The position numbers and the translations under genes are program-made. From positions 1 to 57,125 of the forward strand of contig LADO01000002.1 of NCBI GenBank assembly GCA_000961595.1: DNA of 57,125 nt. The letters run 5' to 3'. Below are positions 22,669-31,668 of this stretch, piece by piece. The stretch's first letter is position 1; each line of letters starts with the position of its first letter. The DNA is from Peptococcaceae bacterium BRH_c4b. Lineage in GTDB: Bacteria; Bacillota; Desulfotomaculia; Desulfotomaculales; Desulfocucumaceae. The notes under the pieces are model-generated. The model was not told where the DNA came from and did no database searches. It saw only the letters and a program-made list of their open reading frames with translations.

Positions 22669-25600
22669 TAAGGCAGCCATTATTTTCGCCCAGATTTCCT
22701 CAACCGGCTCATTGGCCAGCAGGCGGTATTTATTATCTTTAATTACAGGATCGAACCGGCAAACCGGTTTGAAGGGACAGTATGTACAGGCCGAGGAGTT
22801 CCCCAGCCGGTATGGCTTTATGCCCACCTCGCCGGAGTTTATTTCCAGACCTGTAGCTGTTAGCATCCGCCGCAGATATTCTATAAGCAGGGCAAACTGG
22901 TCCTCAGTCAGCACCGGGGCGCTTTTATAAAAACCGTTTTTGCCCAGGGCCACCGCGATCAGGTCGGAGTAGCCATCTATGTCCGAATCCATCATTTTTA
23001 CCACTTCCGGGTCAGCCAGAGCCAAACCTTTCATCTTCAATTCTTTCAGCAGCAGCATATCCGCCTGCTCCTGCCCCAGGGGGGCCGGTATTTTCAGCAT
23101 GGGATCAGCCACCCTGAAATAAAACATCCCCCCGGGAAGAGCAGGGCTGCCGGTGAGATCCCGGTAATTGTCCAGGGCCACCACAAGGTAGGTAAGCAAT
23201 TGAATGTCCAACCCGTTATATATCCCGGAAAGGTTCAGGTCCCTGAAACCGGATTTGTAATCCACAACTCTTAAATAGTGTCCCTTCCCGGACGATGCCG
23301 CGTCCAGCCTGTCAATTCTACCGTATAACTCCATGGCCAGCCCGCCGCCGGGAAGCTGCAGCACCAGTGGAGGCAGAGCGTCTTTGCCGGCGCCGAAGGC
23401 AAGCTCCAGCGCCACCGGGCGGAATACGCCCCGCCGGGAATGTTCCGCCAGCACGGCAGCCGCCCGGGTTAACTGGCGTTTTAATTTGTTCAGCAGATTG
23501 CGGTGGCGTGCACTGCTCAGCAGTATTTCGTTTTGCAGCCGGGGGGCGAGTATTTCCACCACCTCGCCTACCATTTTTTTAATATCGTTATTGTTGACGG
23601 AGCCCCAGTCCAGGGAGCCTTGCTTCAAACGGTCACCGTACATTTTCAGGGCCGCGTGGAAAAACTGGCCCATATCCGGAGCGCTCAGCTTTTGTACGAC
23701 CCTTTCCTTCAATTTAACTCCGTAAGCAAGGAAATGGGAAAACGGGCAGGAGCGGAACTTTTCCAGCCGGGATACGCTGGTTCTGAGCCGCTTTCCGTAC
23801 AGGGTACGGCTGGCAGCGGCGGAAAGTGGCCTTTCAGTATTGGTGTGAAACAACCCGGAGGAGATGATATTAAGTTTGTCCCTGTACTCTTCCCGGCCCG
23901 CAAACCAGTTGTAAACATCCCTCCAGAGCGGTGTTACGGGACGCCCCTCCAGCACATTCCTGAGTCTTCCCCCGAGATAGGTGAGGCAACGGCCGGGAGC
24001 TGCTATAAAACCGGCATCACTTGCCCCGGCATCGTCCGGCTCAACTCCCAGTATTTTTTCCCCGCTGCCGGGCAGCAGTTCCTTAATCCGGCCAATAACC
24101 GGCGAAGGGGTAAGCGCCCGGCCCTCCTCATCGGCCAGGGGATAACTGAGATACAGTTTTTCTGCTGCCCTGGTCAGGGCCAGGTATACAAGGTACTGTT
24201 CGTCCAGCACCTTTCGTCTGGTGGTGGGCGCAAGCTCCAGCCCAGCAGCAGCCAGCCGCTCCCTCTCGCCGTCGGTGAAAACTCCGTCCCCGGTAAGCCG
24301 GGCGGGCAGCACCCCGTCACCCACCCCCAATACCAGAGCAGCTTTTACGGAGGGACTGCGGGACCGGTCCAGGCTGCCAACCACTATATGGTCCATACCA
24401 GGCGGGATCAGCCCCAGTCTCATGCTTTCCAGGCCGGCATCCAGAACAGCGGCGTATTCAGACAGAGGTAACTGCTCCTCTCCCAGGGCGGCCACCATTT
24501 CTTCCAGCAACTTGACCAGGCCGTTCCAGATCTGCCCGTGTTCCCTGGCCTCTTCCAGACTACCATTTTTTTCGGCCAGGGTCTTCCACTCCTCCAGGCG
24601 GGCAGGAATCCCCAGTTCCTCCAACATAGTAAAAAGAGCTGCGGAAATATCCCGCACCGTAACGCCGGAGCGGGATATTTTCCAATGCAGGCTTAAAAGC
24701 TCCCGGGAGGCCAGCACCCTGGCCCGGTTAATCCTTGTCAGTTTGTCAATATACTGGCTACTGTCAGCGTCGTATTCCTCCAGGCTGTCCCGGTGGTAAT
24801 ATACCCAGTCCCTGTCCCCGGTCCAGGCCTTTCCTTTAAGCCCGAAAGCCAGCACGTAATTTTCCAGCAAATCCGCATCATCTCTGGCCAGGGGCGCCAA
24901 ATCCGTTTTAAGGTAGCGGAATAAGGGTTCGTAAGCCCAGCCCCCGCTCACCGTCTCCAGCGCTGAACGCACCAGTTCCACCAGTGGGTGGTGCATAACC
25001 GTCCTTTTCCGGTCAATAAAATAAGGTATGTCATAATCGTCAAAAACTGTGGTTAACAATAAATGATAGGTGTCCAAATCCCTCAGCAGCACGGCAATAT
25101 CCCGCCAGCGGCAGCCCCGGTCACGGCACAGGGCAATAATTTCCCTGGCGGCAGCCTCCACCTCGGCCCTGCGGGAGGTCGCCGCCACCAGTTCCACCTC
25201 ACCCCGGCCTTCATAAACAGCAGCAGGCCGTCTAAAAAACCAGCGTTCCAGGTGGGCTAGAGCGGGTGCGGCGGTAAAACGGCAGGGCACCGTGTCATCC
25301 CTGATTACGGGCTCCTCCAAAACCACCCCGGCTTTTTGAGACAGCAGCACAAGCTTATGATATGTTTCCAGAGTGGGAAAGAAAACATCGTCCTCGCCGG
25401 ATTCGGCATCTACAGCGCGACCGTCCAGGCACAGTACCACATTTACCCGGGACGCTGCTGCCAGCAAACTCTCAATTACACCATATTCCTGGGGAGTAAA
25501 ACCGGTAAAGCCATCTATCCATATTTCCGCTCCGCTCACCGTAGCTGATTGCGCCAACTTCGCGGACAACAAATTCAGATAGTCGTCCGGGTCGGTGTAG

Positions 25601-26127
25601 CGCCCCTGCATAAAGGAATCCAGGTCTTCATACAACAGGGCCAGATCATCTAGCTTGCCGGCCAGCAGGCTTTGACCGCCGGCGGCCAGGGCCGCTCTTT
25701 TTTTCCTGAGGTCGTCCGGTCCCACCCGGTAAAGTTTCATCTCCGCAATAGCGCCGGCCAGAGTATCGGCAAATCCCCTCTGCCCCGCCGCCCGCTGAAA
25801 CACTTTCAATTCACCGCGGCGGCACTCCAGCAGCCTGCGTAAAACCATTCTTTTTCCCAAGTCGCCGATGGGTGTCCTGGCCCCCCCGCCCACCTCCTGC
25901 AGCACACGCCAGGCCAGGCGCCGGAAGCTGAGCACCTGGGCGCGCATGATGCCCCCACTGCCCAGGGAAGATACCAGAGCTATTTCGTACTGAAAGCTGG
26001 CCTGTTCCGGCACCAGCATGATCAGGGGGTGGCCCATGGGGTCCGACAGGCTTTTTGCAGTTATTTCCTCCAGGCAGGCCCGGGTTTTACCCGTTCCGGC
26101 CCGGCCCAGCATAAATTTCAAGGACAA
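22660..26127 (-). CDS. addB: ATP-dependent helicase/nuclease subunit B
   Basis: A 1155-residue partner of AddA. The N-terminal Walker A is GRAGTGKT. The C-terminal nuclease has GRIDRLDA and VVDYKSG, and the four Cys that hold the 4Fe-4S cluster are visible as FRSCPFSH plus ACTYCPFKPVC. I place the start at TTG 26127 (MSLKFMLGRAGTGKT), six bases after GGAGGG; this fits homologues that begin just before Walker A. The frame is open up to 26304 but that extension looks non-coding. It is the first gene of the addBA operon. Confidence 0.94.
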   Translation of the reverse strand: MSLKFMLGRAGTGKTRACLEEITAKSLSDPMGHPLIMLVPEQASFQYEIALVSSLGSGGIMRAQVLSFRRLAWRVLQEVGGGARTPIGDLGKRMVLRRLLECRRGELKVFQRAAGQRGFADTLAGAIAEMKLYRVGPDDLRKKRAALAAGGQSLLAGKLDDLALLYEDLDSFMQGRYTDPDDYLNLLSAKLAQSATVSGAEIWIDGFTGFTPQEYGVIESLLAAASRVNVVLCLDGRAVDAESGEDDVFFPTLETYHKLVLLSQKAGVVLEEPVIRDDTVPCRFTAAPALAHLERWFFRRPAAVYEGRGEVELVAATSRRAEVEAAAREIIALCRDRGCRWRDIAVLLRDLDTYHLLLTTVFDDYDIPYFIDRKRTVMHHPLVELVRSALETVSGGWAYEPLFRYLKTDLAPLARDDADLLENYVLAFGLKGKAWTGDRDWVYYHRDSLEEYDADSSQYIDKLTRINRARVLASRELLSLHWKISRSGVTVRDISAALFTMLEELGIPARLEEWKTLAEKNGSLEEAREHGQIWNGLVKLLEEMVAALGEEQLPLSEYAAVLDAGLESMRLGLIPPGMDHIVVGSLDRSRSPSVKAALVLGVGDGVLPARLTGDGVFTDGERERLAAAGLELAPTTRRKVLDEQYLVYLALTRAAEKLYLSYPLADEEGRALTPSPVIGRIKELLPGSGEKILGVEPDDAGASDAGFIAAPGRCLTYLGGRLRNVLEGRPVTPLWRDVYNWFAGREEYRDKLNIISSGLFHTNTERPLSAAASRTLYGKRLRTSVSRLEKFRSCPFSHFLAYGVKLKERVVQKLSAPDMGQFFHAALKMYGDRLKQGSLDWGSVNNNDIKKMVGEVVEILAPRLQNEILLSSARHRNLLNKLKRQLTRAAAVLAEHSRRGVFRPVALELAFGAGKDALPPLVLQLPGGGLAMELYGRIDRLDAASSGKGHYLRVVDYKSGFRDLNLSGIYNGLDIQLLTYLVVALDNYRDLTGSPALPGGMFYFRVADPMLKIPAPLGQEQADMLLLKELKMKGLALADPEVVKMMDSDIDGYSDLIAVALGKNGFYKSAPVLTEDQFALLIEYLRRMLTATGLEINSGEVGIKPYRLGNSSACTYCPFKPVCRFDPVIKDNKYRLLANEPVEEIWAKIMAALKV

Positions 26128-26505
26128 ACCAAACCCTCCAGAGGATAATAATTCATTTATTTTTACATTTCCAATATCATAACATAAAGTTTTTGGACTG
26201 GGCTTTATTACTTTTTCCGGATAATGCCAAAGACCTGCATGAAGGCATTTCTTAGTAGCGACTACATCACCCACAAAACCACCTGGCGATATTTTTATTA
26301 ACATTTTATCCCGGCCAAATAAATTAACTCAGAGTTAGTTACAAAACAAAAGCTCTGCAGTATAATTGAAAATCAAGCAAAAAATAACTTTAAGGAAGCA
26401 TACTTTGATTTGAAAATGAATTATTACTTAAAAATATCGTCTGGTCCATACAAATGTGAATCTACTTAATATGGGGGAAAAATGAACTAAGAGTCGATAT
26501 ATGTA

Positions 26506-26534
26506 TTGCCAAAGAGATAAATAGGCTATATAAT
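26506..26534 (+). promoter_or_regulatory. Sigma-A promoter of the riboswitch operon
   Basis: -35 TTGCCA (26506-26511), 17-base spacer, -10 TATAAT (26529-26534). Transcription would begin near 26541, right at the 5' edge of the riboswitch aptamer. Confidence 0.85.
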
Positions 26535-26540
26535 GAATTA

Positions 26541-26626
26541 ATGGCAAACTTTGCCGAAAGGAAAGGGCGCAAAGCTACGGGCCTTATGGGTTGTGACTTT
26601 CAATCCAATGGCAGCCGGGTTGCCTT
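26541..26626 (+). ncRNA. Cyclic di-GMP-I (GEMM) riboswitch
   Basis: The aptamer matches the GEMM pattern: GGCAAAC at 26543-26549, a GAAA tetraloop hairpin (TTGCC-GAAA-GGAAAG), GGGCGCAAAGCTACGGGCC at 26565-26583, a variable hairpin, and GGCAGCCGGGTTGCC at 26610-26624. GGCAA and TTGCC close stem P1. A promoter ends seven bases upstream and a terminator begins 14 bases downstream, so it is a transcriptional switch for the exported-protein genes from 26846. A variant of this fold senses 3',3'-cGAMP; the G in the GGCAAAC context suggests c-di-GMP, but I cannot prove it. Confidence 0.9.
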
Positions 26627-26637
26627 GGGTGGTTATA

Positions 26638-26677
26638 AAACCAAACCTGAGTTTAAAGATCAGGTTTGGTTTTTTTA
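26638..26677 (+). terminator. Riboswitch expression-platform terminator
   Basis: AAACCAAACCTGA pairs with TCAGGTTTGGTTT, followed by a T run. Directly upstream, GGGTGGTT could pair with AACCAAACC as a competing antiterminator, which would link it to the aptamer. Confidence 0.85.
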
Positions 26678-26845
26678 CGACATAATCCGACAAAGTCATT
26701 AAAACTCCGAGTCATTCTTAAACATCAGGACAACTTTCTTAATTATAAGTTTGACGATTCTACCAAATATAAATTTTCAAATAATAAGGCCATAGAACTG
26801 TTGGTCTTCTAAAAATTAACAAATTCAATATTAAGGAGTAACATC

Positions 26846-27817
26846 ATGGTTATTGCAAGGATGACAAAGCTGTTATTGTTTGGCCTGTTGGGATTCGGGT
26901 TGGCGCTAACCACATTAACTACATATGCCTATGCTGTGGAATTGAATGGCGTTAGTATGGGTCCATCAATAGTAGACAGAACCATTAAGCCGGGAGAAAG
27001 CTTTGAACAGATATTTACTGTACAGAATAAAACCGATGGAACTGTCAAAATTGAAGCATACTTACAAGATTTCCGCATTGAAAATAATCAATGGAATAAA
27101 GTCGAGAAGCCCGACGCCCGCTGGTCACCGATGACCTGGGCCACTGTCGTCAGCGCACCGGAAAAGCTGGACCATTTAGAACAGGGAAAAATTTGTGTAA
27201 GGTTTGATGTTCCTGAAAACGCAGAAAAGGGTGAACATGTAACTTATTTTAATACTAAGTTTATTCCGGTTGCTGCAGAACAAAAAGGGACTCTATCCGC
27301 CGGCATTAGCGTTGCGTCGGAAATTCGCTCGTTAGTTTACGTTAAAGTCACAGACGCCGAGGGAAAATTTGATTTAAAACAAGCCTGGCGGCTGAATAAA
27401 GCAGGCACTGGTTTCTGGCATTATGGCAAGCCAACTTTTACAACTGTTGTAGCCAATACAGGCAATGTACACCTGGAGGTGCGGGGTAACGTAGTCATTA
27501 AAGACGGGATTAGGAATCAGAAAACAGAACTTAACATACCTGTGTTTAACATTTTGCCCGGTACAGAGAAAAAGATGGAAACCACCTGGAATGAAGCACC
27601 CTTCATTGGATATTTTCAAGGAAAAATGCAGTTGACTTACGATGGAATCAATTTTGAAGAGCGGGAGTTTTCCTTTGTAGTTGTGCCGCTGCTGACACTG
27701 GCAGGCACTGTGTTGACCATTACTGTAATTATTCTTGCCATTGTTCTGTATATTCGCAAACTGCAAAGGCGGTTAGCGGCAGCGGAACAACGGCAAAATA
27801 ATAATCCCGGAATGTAA
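26846..27817 (+). CDS. DUF916/WxL-associated-like exported membrane-anchored protein
   Basis: 323 residues: Sec signal peptide (about 1-31, cut near AYA/VELN), two Ig-like beta-sandwich regions, one C-terminal membrane helix (about 283-305) and a short basic cytoplasmic tail (YIRKLQRRLAAAEQRQ). The GESFEQIFTVQNKTDGTVKI segment and the EKGEHVTYFNTKF to ASEIRSLVYVKV region follow the pattern of DUF916 proteins, which accompany WxL surface proteins and pilus-like chaperones. Start ATG after AAGGAG. Preceded by the c-di-GMP riboswitch and followed by two more secreted proteins. Role in surface assembly is inferred. Confidence 0.75.
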   Translation: MVIARMTKLLLFGLLGFGLALTTLTTYAYAVELNGVSMGPSIVDRTIKPGESFEQIFTVQNKTDGTVKIEAYLQDFRIENNQWNKVEKPDARWSPMTWATVVSAPEKLDHLEQGKICVRFDVPENAEKGEHVTYFNTKFIPVAAEQKGTLSAGISVASEIRSLVYVKVTDAEGKFDLKQAWRLNKAGTGFWHYGKPTFTTVVANTGNVHLEVRGNVVIKDGIRNQKTELNIPVFNILPGTEKKMETTWNEAPFIGYFQGKMQLTYDGINFEEREFSFVVVPLLTLAGTVLTITVIILAIVLYIRKLQRRLAAAEQRQNNNPGM

Positions 27818-27895
27818 GGCAAATTTCGGACTCTATTTACGAAAATCGTTAAACAATGTTCCGGGTAAAATTAGCAAAAAAGGAGGTGAATTCAA

Positions 27896-28366
27896 GTGAA
27901 AAAAAGTATGGCAATTCTATTTGTAGTGGGGTTGTTGCTGGCTAGCGTAGGGATAGTACAGGCCAATACCTTGAGCATTAATGCTAATGTTTCATCTGCA
28001 ATAAGCCTGGCACTCGACCCGGCGACCTTAACTTTTAACGGCGTACAACAGGGTACTCCCTCAGCTTCTCAGCCGTTGACGGCCACCACCACTGGCTCCG
28101 GGAATTATCAACTTCAGTTGTCGAGCACAACCTTCACCGCAGCCGGAGGAATAACCCAACCAACCACTGTATTGCAGTATAAGGAAACTGCAGCCGTCCC
28201 ATATGTGAATGCGACAGCTACTGCTACAAATATGCTGGCTGCTCCTGGCACCGCTGTTGTTGCCCCTGGGGATGCAAAGACATTTGATTTTCGCGTTAAT
28301 TTCCCAGCCAACGCTGTTAACGGCGCTTACGCTGCAACCGTCACAATCACTGCTGCCCCGCTTTAA
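27896..28366 (+). CDS. Secreted beta-sandwich protein, WxL/pilin-like
   Basis: 156 residues, start GTG 27896 after AAGGAGGTGA. A classic signal peptide (1-23, ending VQA/NTLS) precedes a Ser/Thr/Ala/Asn-rich mature part without Cys, with alternating hydrophobic strands (SAISLALDPATLTFNGV, GNYQLQLSSTTF, FDFRVNFPANAVNGAYAATV) typical of Ig-like surface or fimbrial subunits. The C-terminal AYAATVTITA strand resembles spore coat U or WxL repeats. It lies 79 bases after the DUF916-like gene and should be in the same riboswitch-controlled transcript; likely the abundant surface subunit. Confidence 0.7.
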   Translation: MKKSMAILFVVGLLLASVGIVQANTLSINANVSSAISLALDPATLTFNGVQQGTPSASQPLTATTTGSGNYQLQLSSTTFTAAGGITQPTTVLQYKETAAVPYVNATATATNMLAAPGTAVVAPGDAKTFDFRVNFPANAVNGAYAATVTITAAPL

Positions 28367-28368
28367 AA

Positions 28369-28438
28369 AGCATTGTCAAAACCAAATAATCCGATCTCAG
28401 GGTGCCACCTAAAACGGAATGTGGTTAGGACAATGCTT
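28369..28438 (+). other. Structured inverted repeat after the surface-subunit gene
   Basis: AAGCATTGTC (28369-28378) pairs exactly with GACAATGCTT (28429-28438), and inside ACCA faces TGGT. It has no T-tract, so it may protect the 3' end of the upstream message or be a processing site. Confidence 0.5.
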
Positions 28439-28486
28439 AAGGCTATTTTAACACAATACACATGACAGAACAAATATGACAACAGT

Positions 28487-28523
28487 AACAGCGCCTAGGA
28501 CATAAGTACTAGGCGCTGTGTTG
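28487..28523 (+). terminator. Rho-independent terminator
   Basis: AACAGCGCCTAG pairs with CTAGGCGCTGTGTT around a 10-base loop, followed by TTGTTATT. It separates the first two exported proteins from the third, so the third may be expressed by read-through or from its own promoter. Confidence 0.75.
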
Positions 28524-28561
28524 TTATTGATCATCCGGCAATGTTTTTAACGGAAATATCT

Positions 28562-29086
28562 ATGAACAGACGGACGGTAATAATGTTTTGTTTTTTATTG
28601 GGACTGTTTTGCCTGGCGGTATATCCCGCAGGAGGGGACATTTCCGAAAACGACAATAATAATAAGGAATATATTGAATTAAGTACAGAAGATAAAGCGT
28701 TGGGATTTCCTAAAGCCACCATAGGTCAAATAAGCGAAGAACAGAGAATTACTACCATTGTGCAGGGAAATGACCGTTACCAACTATACATCCAGGCAAC
28801 TTCTCTTGTAACAGATGATTCTAAAGAGCTACCGCCGTCAGTAATAGAATTCAAAGAAGAGTCGGAACAGTTTTGGCTGCATGCGTCTGATGCTCTGATA
28901 CCAGTATTGTCAACACCGGCAAAAGCTAAAAACAAAGGAGACCAAAAAAGAATTGCTATTCGCTTAAATATTCCAGAATCAGCTGTCCCCGGTTTGTATA
29001 CAGGTGAAATGACTGTCATTGCAAGTGTATGCCAATTTCCCCAGGAAATTGAAAGCCCGGAATCTGCTGAATCTATCCCTGAATAA
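28562..29086 (+). CDS. Secreted protein, third member of the riboswitch cluster
   Basis: 174 residues from ATG 28562 (MNRRTVIMFCFLLGLFCLAV), chosen because it gives a standard signal peptide; an upstream ATG at 28541 would put seven extra residues before it. Neither has a strong ribosome binding site. The mature part is acidic, beta-rich and shares the plan of the second protein: an early strand block, a QLYIQATSLV strand, then RIAIRLNIPESAVPGLYTGEMTVI, similar to FRVNFPANAVNGAYAATV. It is thus a distant paralogue. No Cys in the mature part. Confidence 0.65.
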   Translation: MNRRTVIMFCFLLGLFCLAVYPAGGDISENDNNNKEYIELSTEDKALGFPKATIGQISEEQRITTIVQGNDRYQLYIQATSLVTDDSKELPPSVIEFKEESEQFWLHASDALIPVLSTPAKAKNKGDQKRIAIRLNIPESAVPGLYTGEMTVIASVCQFPQEIESPESAESIPE

Positions 29087-29087
29087 T

Positions 29088-29128
29088 AAAACCCCGTCCG
29101 GAGATAAACCTGTGCCGGCGGGGGTTTT
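29088..29128 (+). terminator. Terminator of the exported-protein cluster
   Basis: AAAACCCCGTCCGG pairs with CCGGCGGGGGTTTT, 13-base loop, immediately after the stop codon at 29086. Confidence 0.8.
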
Positions 29129-29251
29129 AAATAATCGTTCTAATAAAAATGAAAGGGAACACACCTCTATATTGGGTATTCCTATACCGACGGGGAATGT
29201 CCCCAATTCAAAGCATGGCTCCGGGGTTGGAGGTATGTCCCCAACTGCAGA

Positions 29252-29413
29252 TCATCTTTTCTTGCGGAAGAAAAACGGCACTATGGCTGTTAACGCCAAC
29301 CCCAAAAGCACGGCATTGGTCCAGTTCACCGAACCATAAACAAGGTACTGGACATAAGCGTTACCGAAAAACGTCAGCGCGGCCACCATTATTAAACGGT
29401 AGTCAAATCTCAA
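29252..29413 (-). CDS. Small membrane protein downstream of glpX
   Basis: A 53-residue frame on the minus strand, start TTG 29413 (RFDYRLIMVAALTFFGNAY), ending FFFRKKR. Two hydrophobic segments are separated by a short polar YGSVNWTN turn, with a basic C-terminus, typical of a two-pass small membrane protein. GGTTAGGGG precedes the start by nine bases; earlier TTG codons sit too close to it, and an internal ATG at 29389 is an alternative. It begins 41 bases after glpX and could be co-transcribed. Function unknown. Confidence 0.5.
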   Translation of the reverse strand: MRFDYRLIMVAALTFFGNAYVQYLVYGSVNWTNAVLLGLALTAIVPFFFRKKR

Positions 29414-29454
29414 CAGCAACAACCCCTAACCGTTAATTGTCCAGTTGATTATAC

Positions 29455-30426
29455 TTAATCGGTAAACACCAGATTGGGTTTGCGGGTCAGGCGGTGAACA
29501 GCTTTAATGTACCTGATGGTGCCTGTTTTGTACCTCATCACCAGGGAATGAGTTTCCCCCATGTCGCCTCCGGTAAAACGAACCCCTCTCAGCAATTCGC
29601 CGTCTGTTACCCCGGTGGCAGCAAAGATGGCGTCGTCACCCTTAACCATGTCATCCATGTATAAAATGCGTGTTATATCAGTTATGCCCATCTCTTTGCA
29701 GCGTGCCCTGTCCTCGTCATCCTCCGGCCACAGCCTGGCCTGCATCTCGCCGCCCAAACATTTGAGAGCAGCCGCAGCGATAACGCCCTCCGGCGCCCCG
29801 CCGATCCCAACGCACAAGTCAATACCTGTCCCGGGTATGGCTGTATAAATGGCGGAGCCCACATCACCGTCACCGATGAGCCTCACCCTGGCACCGGTCT
29901 TGCGCACGGCCTCTATTAATTCCTGATGCCTGTCCCTTTCCAGAATCATTACGGTGCAGTCGTTAATCCGCTTATTATTGGCCCTGGCCACTATCTCCAG
30001 TGTTTTTTCGATGGGGTCGTCGAGTCTTATTTTACCTGCGGCCCGGGGCCCAACAGCGATTTTTTCCATATACATGTCCGGCGCGTGGAGCAGGTTCCCC
30101 CGGTCGGCTATGGCGATAACAGACATAGCGTTGGGCAGCCCCTTGGCCAGAATATTGGTGCCTTCCAGCGGGTCCACCGCCACATCCACCTCCGGTGAAG
30201 CCGCGCAGCCCACCTTTTCACCGATATACAGCATGGGGGCTTCGTCCATTTCCCCCTCCCCTATTACCACCGTACCGTTGATGCTGATGGTATCAAACAT
30301 GGCCCGCATGGCGTTGGTTGCCGCATCGTCCGCCTCGTGCTTACGGCCTCTCCCCATCCACTGGGCGCAGGCCAGCGCCGCTACCTCGGTAACCCTTACC
30401 AGTTCCAGTGTAAGTTCACGATCCAC
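29455..30426 (-). CDS. glpX: Fructose-1,6-bisphosphatase class II
   Basis: 323 residues of the GlpX family, which hydrolyses fructose 1,6-bisphosphate in gluconeogenesis. Visible signatures are [18 protein letters not shown] near 50-67, the metal-binding [11 protein letters not shown] near 80-90, and [17 protein letters not shown] near 185. Full length with no fused domain. It lies on the minus strand with the small membrane gene downstream; the upstream BON gene is separated by a terminator, so glpX probably has its own promoter. Confidence 0.95.
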   Translation of the reverse strand: MDRELTLELVRVTEVAALACAQWMGRGRKHEADDAATNAMRAMFDTISINGTVVIGEGEMDEAPMLYIGEKVGCAASPEVDVAVDPLEGTNILAKGLPNAMSVIAIADRGNLLHAPDMYMEKIAVGPRAAGKIRLDDPIEKTLEIVARANNKRINDCTVMILERDRHQELIEAVRKTGARVRLIGDGDVGSAIYTAIPGTGIDLCVGIGGAPEGVIAAAALKCLGGEMQARLWPEDDEDRARCKEMGITDITRILYMDDMVKGDDAIFAATGVTDGELLRGVRFTGGDMGETHSLVMRYKTGTIRYIKAVHRLTRKPNLVFTD

Positions 30427-30610
30427 TTTGTCACTCTCCCGAAAATGTATTTTTGGTCACGCTATTCAATTATTCATTTATTTTTGACGTCCGCAAACGC
30501 CAAGCAGGTATTAGGTATACATTATGCCTATGCCGGATTTAACTATTCTACGCCTCCGGAACAATTCCCTGCCTAAGATGTCATATTGTACCTTCTTTAC
30601 GAAATAAAAA

Positions 30611-30639
30611 GCAAACCGCCAGGCATGCCTGTGGTTTGC
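30611..30639 (-). terminator. Terminator of the BON-domain gene
   Basis: GCAAACC/GGTTTGC stem with an inner CAGGCATGCCTG palindrome; on the minus strand it is followed by TTTTTATTT. Confidence 0.8.
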
Positions 30640-30692
30640 CCTCACTTAGAATGTGAATTTTTTTACCGGCTGTCAGGTCAGTCTGTCCAGGG

Positions 30693-31211
30693 TCATTTCT
30701 TCAGTACTCTCCCGGCGTTGTTAACCTGGTGGTGAAAAATCTGTCCAAGATCGTCCAGATCATAATTATCCGTGTTAATTTTTAGCTGGCTTACCACAGA
30801 TTTTACGCCCCTGGCTCTTGAAGCCGCCCTTATGGCAGCTTTTTCCTCCTCTGCGCCGCCCACCGTACCGACCAGAAAAACGTTGCCTTTGACGCTTTGC
30901 GCTCCCACATGGCGCAAATTGACCTCCGGATCGGCATTCAGTTCCTCGGTTACTTCAAAAAGCACATCCCCATCCGTAATAGAACCATCAGTGCTGATGG
31001 ATACTCCGTTTTCCACCCTTTTTATGCCGCCCACGGAAGAGGCAATCTGATTAACCTGTTCCTTCTCCGAAAGAGTATCCATGATACCGGTAACCTGTGC
31101 CTCCCCGTCTATTACTTCAGCCTTCAATTTATAATTCCTGGTCCGGATGTCGGAGTCCAGAGCGTCCTGCAGTTTACGCCGCAACTCCTCATCCCTATTC
31201 CCGCTGCTCAT
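30693..31211 (-). CDS. Protein with two BON domains
   Basis: 172 residues, no signal peptide. Two BON units of about 65 residues are visible: the first around IRTRNYKLKAEVIDGEAQVTG...VGGIKRVENGVSI (residues 18-75), the second around VNLRHVGAQ...NVFLVGTVGGAEEEKAA...VKSVVSQLKI (95-150). BON domains bind membranes or act in osmotic stress proteins such as OsmY; here the protein is predicted cytoplasmic or spore-associated. It stands alone between two terminators. Confidence 0.85.
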   Translation of the reverse strand: MSSGNRDEELRRKLQDALDSDIRTRNYKLKAEVIDGEAQVTGIMDTLSEKEQVNQIASSVGGIKRVENGVSISTDGSITDGDVLFEVTEELNADPEVNLRHVGAQSVKGNVFLVGTVGGAEEEKAAIRAASRARGVKSVVSQLKINTDNYDLDDLGQIFHHQVNNAGRVLKK

Positions 31212-31426
31212 TCGTGATAATTCCCCCTGTCTATTTGGAAATCACATTTCCGCCGTCTTAGGGCTATTCTTCCCGGTTTTTTAAAATAACTTTTTGTTAT
31301 TATTTGTTAATTTTAAACTGTACAAGGTAACCTTTCCCGCCGGGGAAATAAAAACAATCATAATAACAATTGATAAATCCCGGAATAATAAATAGGCTCT
31401 CAATAATTATAAAAGGAGGGATTTTT

Positions 31427-31597
31427 ATGCGCGAGGGACTCATACCCACAGTACTGGGTACGGCAGTTACAGCTACCGGACTGGCCCTGCGTATGGCGAA
31501 CCCTGCTCTCGGCTGGGGCATCGCCGGCTTTGGCCTGGCCCACGTGGTGCTGGGCGCCATAGACCTGGTAGAGCACCAGCATGAGGAAAGATTTTGA
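31427..31597 (+). CDS. Small membrane protein
   Basis: 56 residues from ATG 31427, preceded by AAAGGAGGG. Two short hydrophobic Gly/Ala-rich helices (LIPTVLGTAVTATGLALRM and LGWGIAGFGLAHVVLGAIDL) are followed by a HQHEERF tail. Charged at both ends, no enzyme motif. It is a single-gene unit closed by the terminator at 31605-31633. The Gly-rich helices recall small spore or membrane-organising proteins, but I cannot name a family. Confidence 0.7.
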   Translation: MREGLIPTVLGTAVTATGLALRMANPALGWGIAGFGLAHVVLGAIDLVEHQHEERF

Positions 31598-31604
31598 GAG
31601 CGCT

Positions 31605-31633
31605 AACAGGAGAGGCATACACCTCTCCTGTTT
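31605..31633 (+). terminator. Rho-independent terminator
   Basis: AACAGGAGAGG pairs with CCTCTCCTGTT around CATACA, followed by TCTACTACTATTTATT. Confidence 0.85.
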
Positions 31634-31668
31634 CTACTACTATTTATTGTTATTAAACAGTACGCAAC

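Noticed and set aside
23503-24471. 322-codon plus-strand open frame
   Set aside because: Shadow of addB on the opposite strand in a GC-rich gene.
28369-28438. Second c-di-GMP riboswitch before the third exported gene
   Set aside because: It is a stable inverted repeat but lacks the GGCAAAC, GCAAAGC and GAAA elements of the aptamer.
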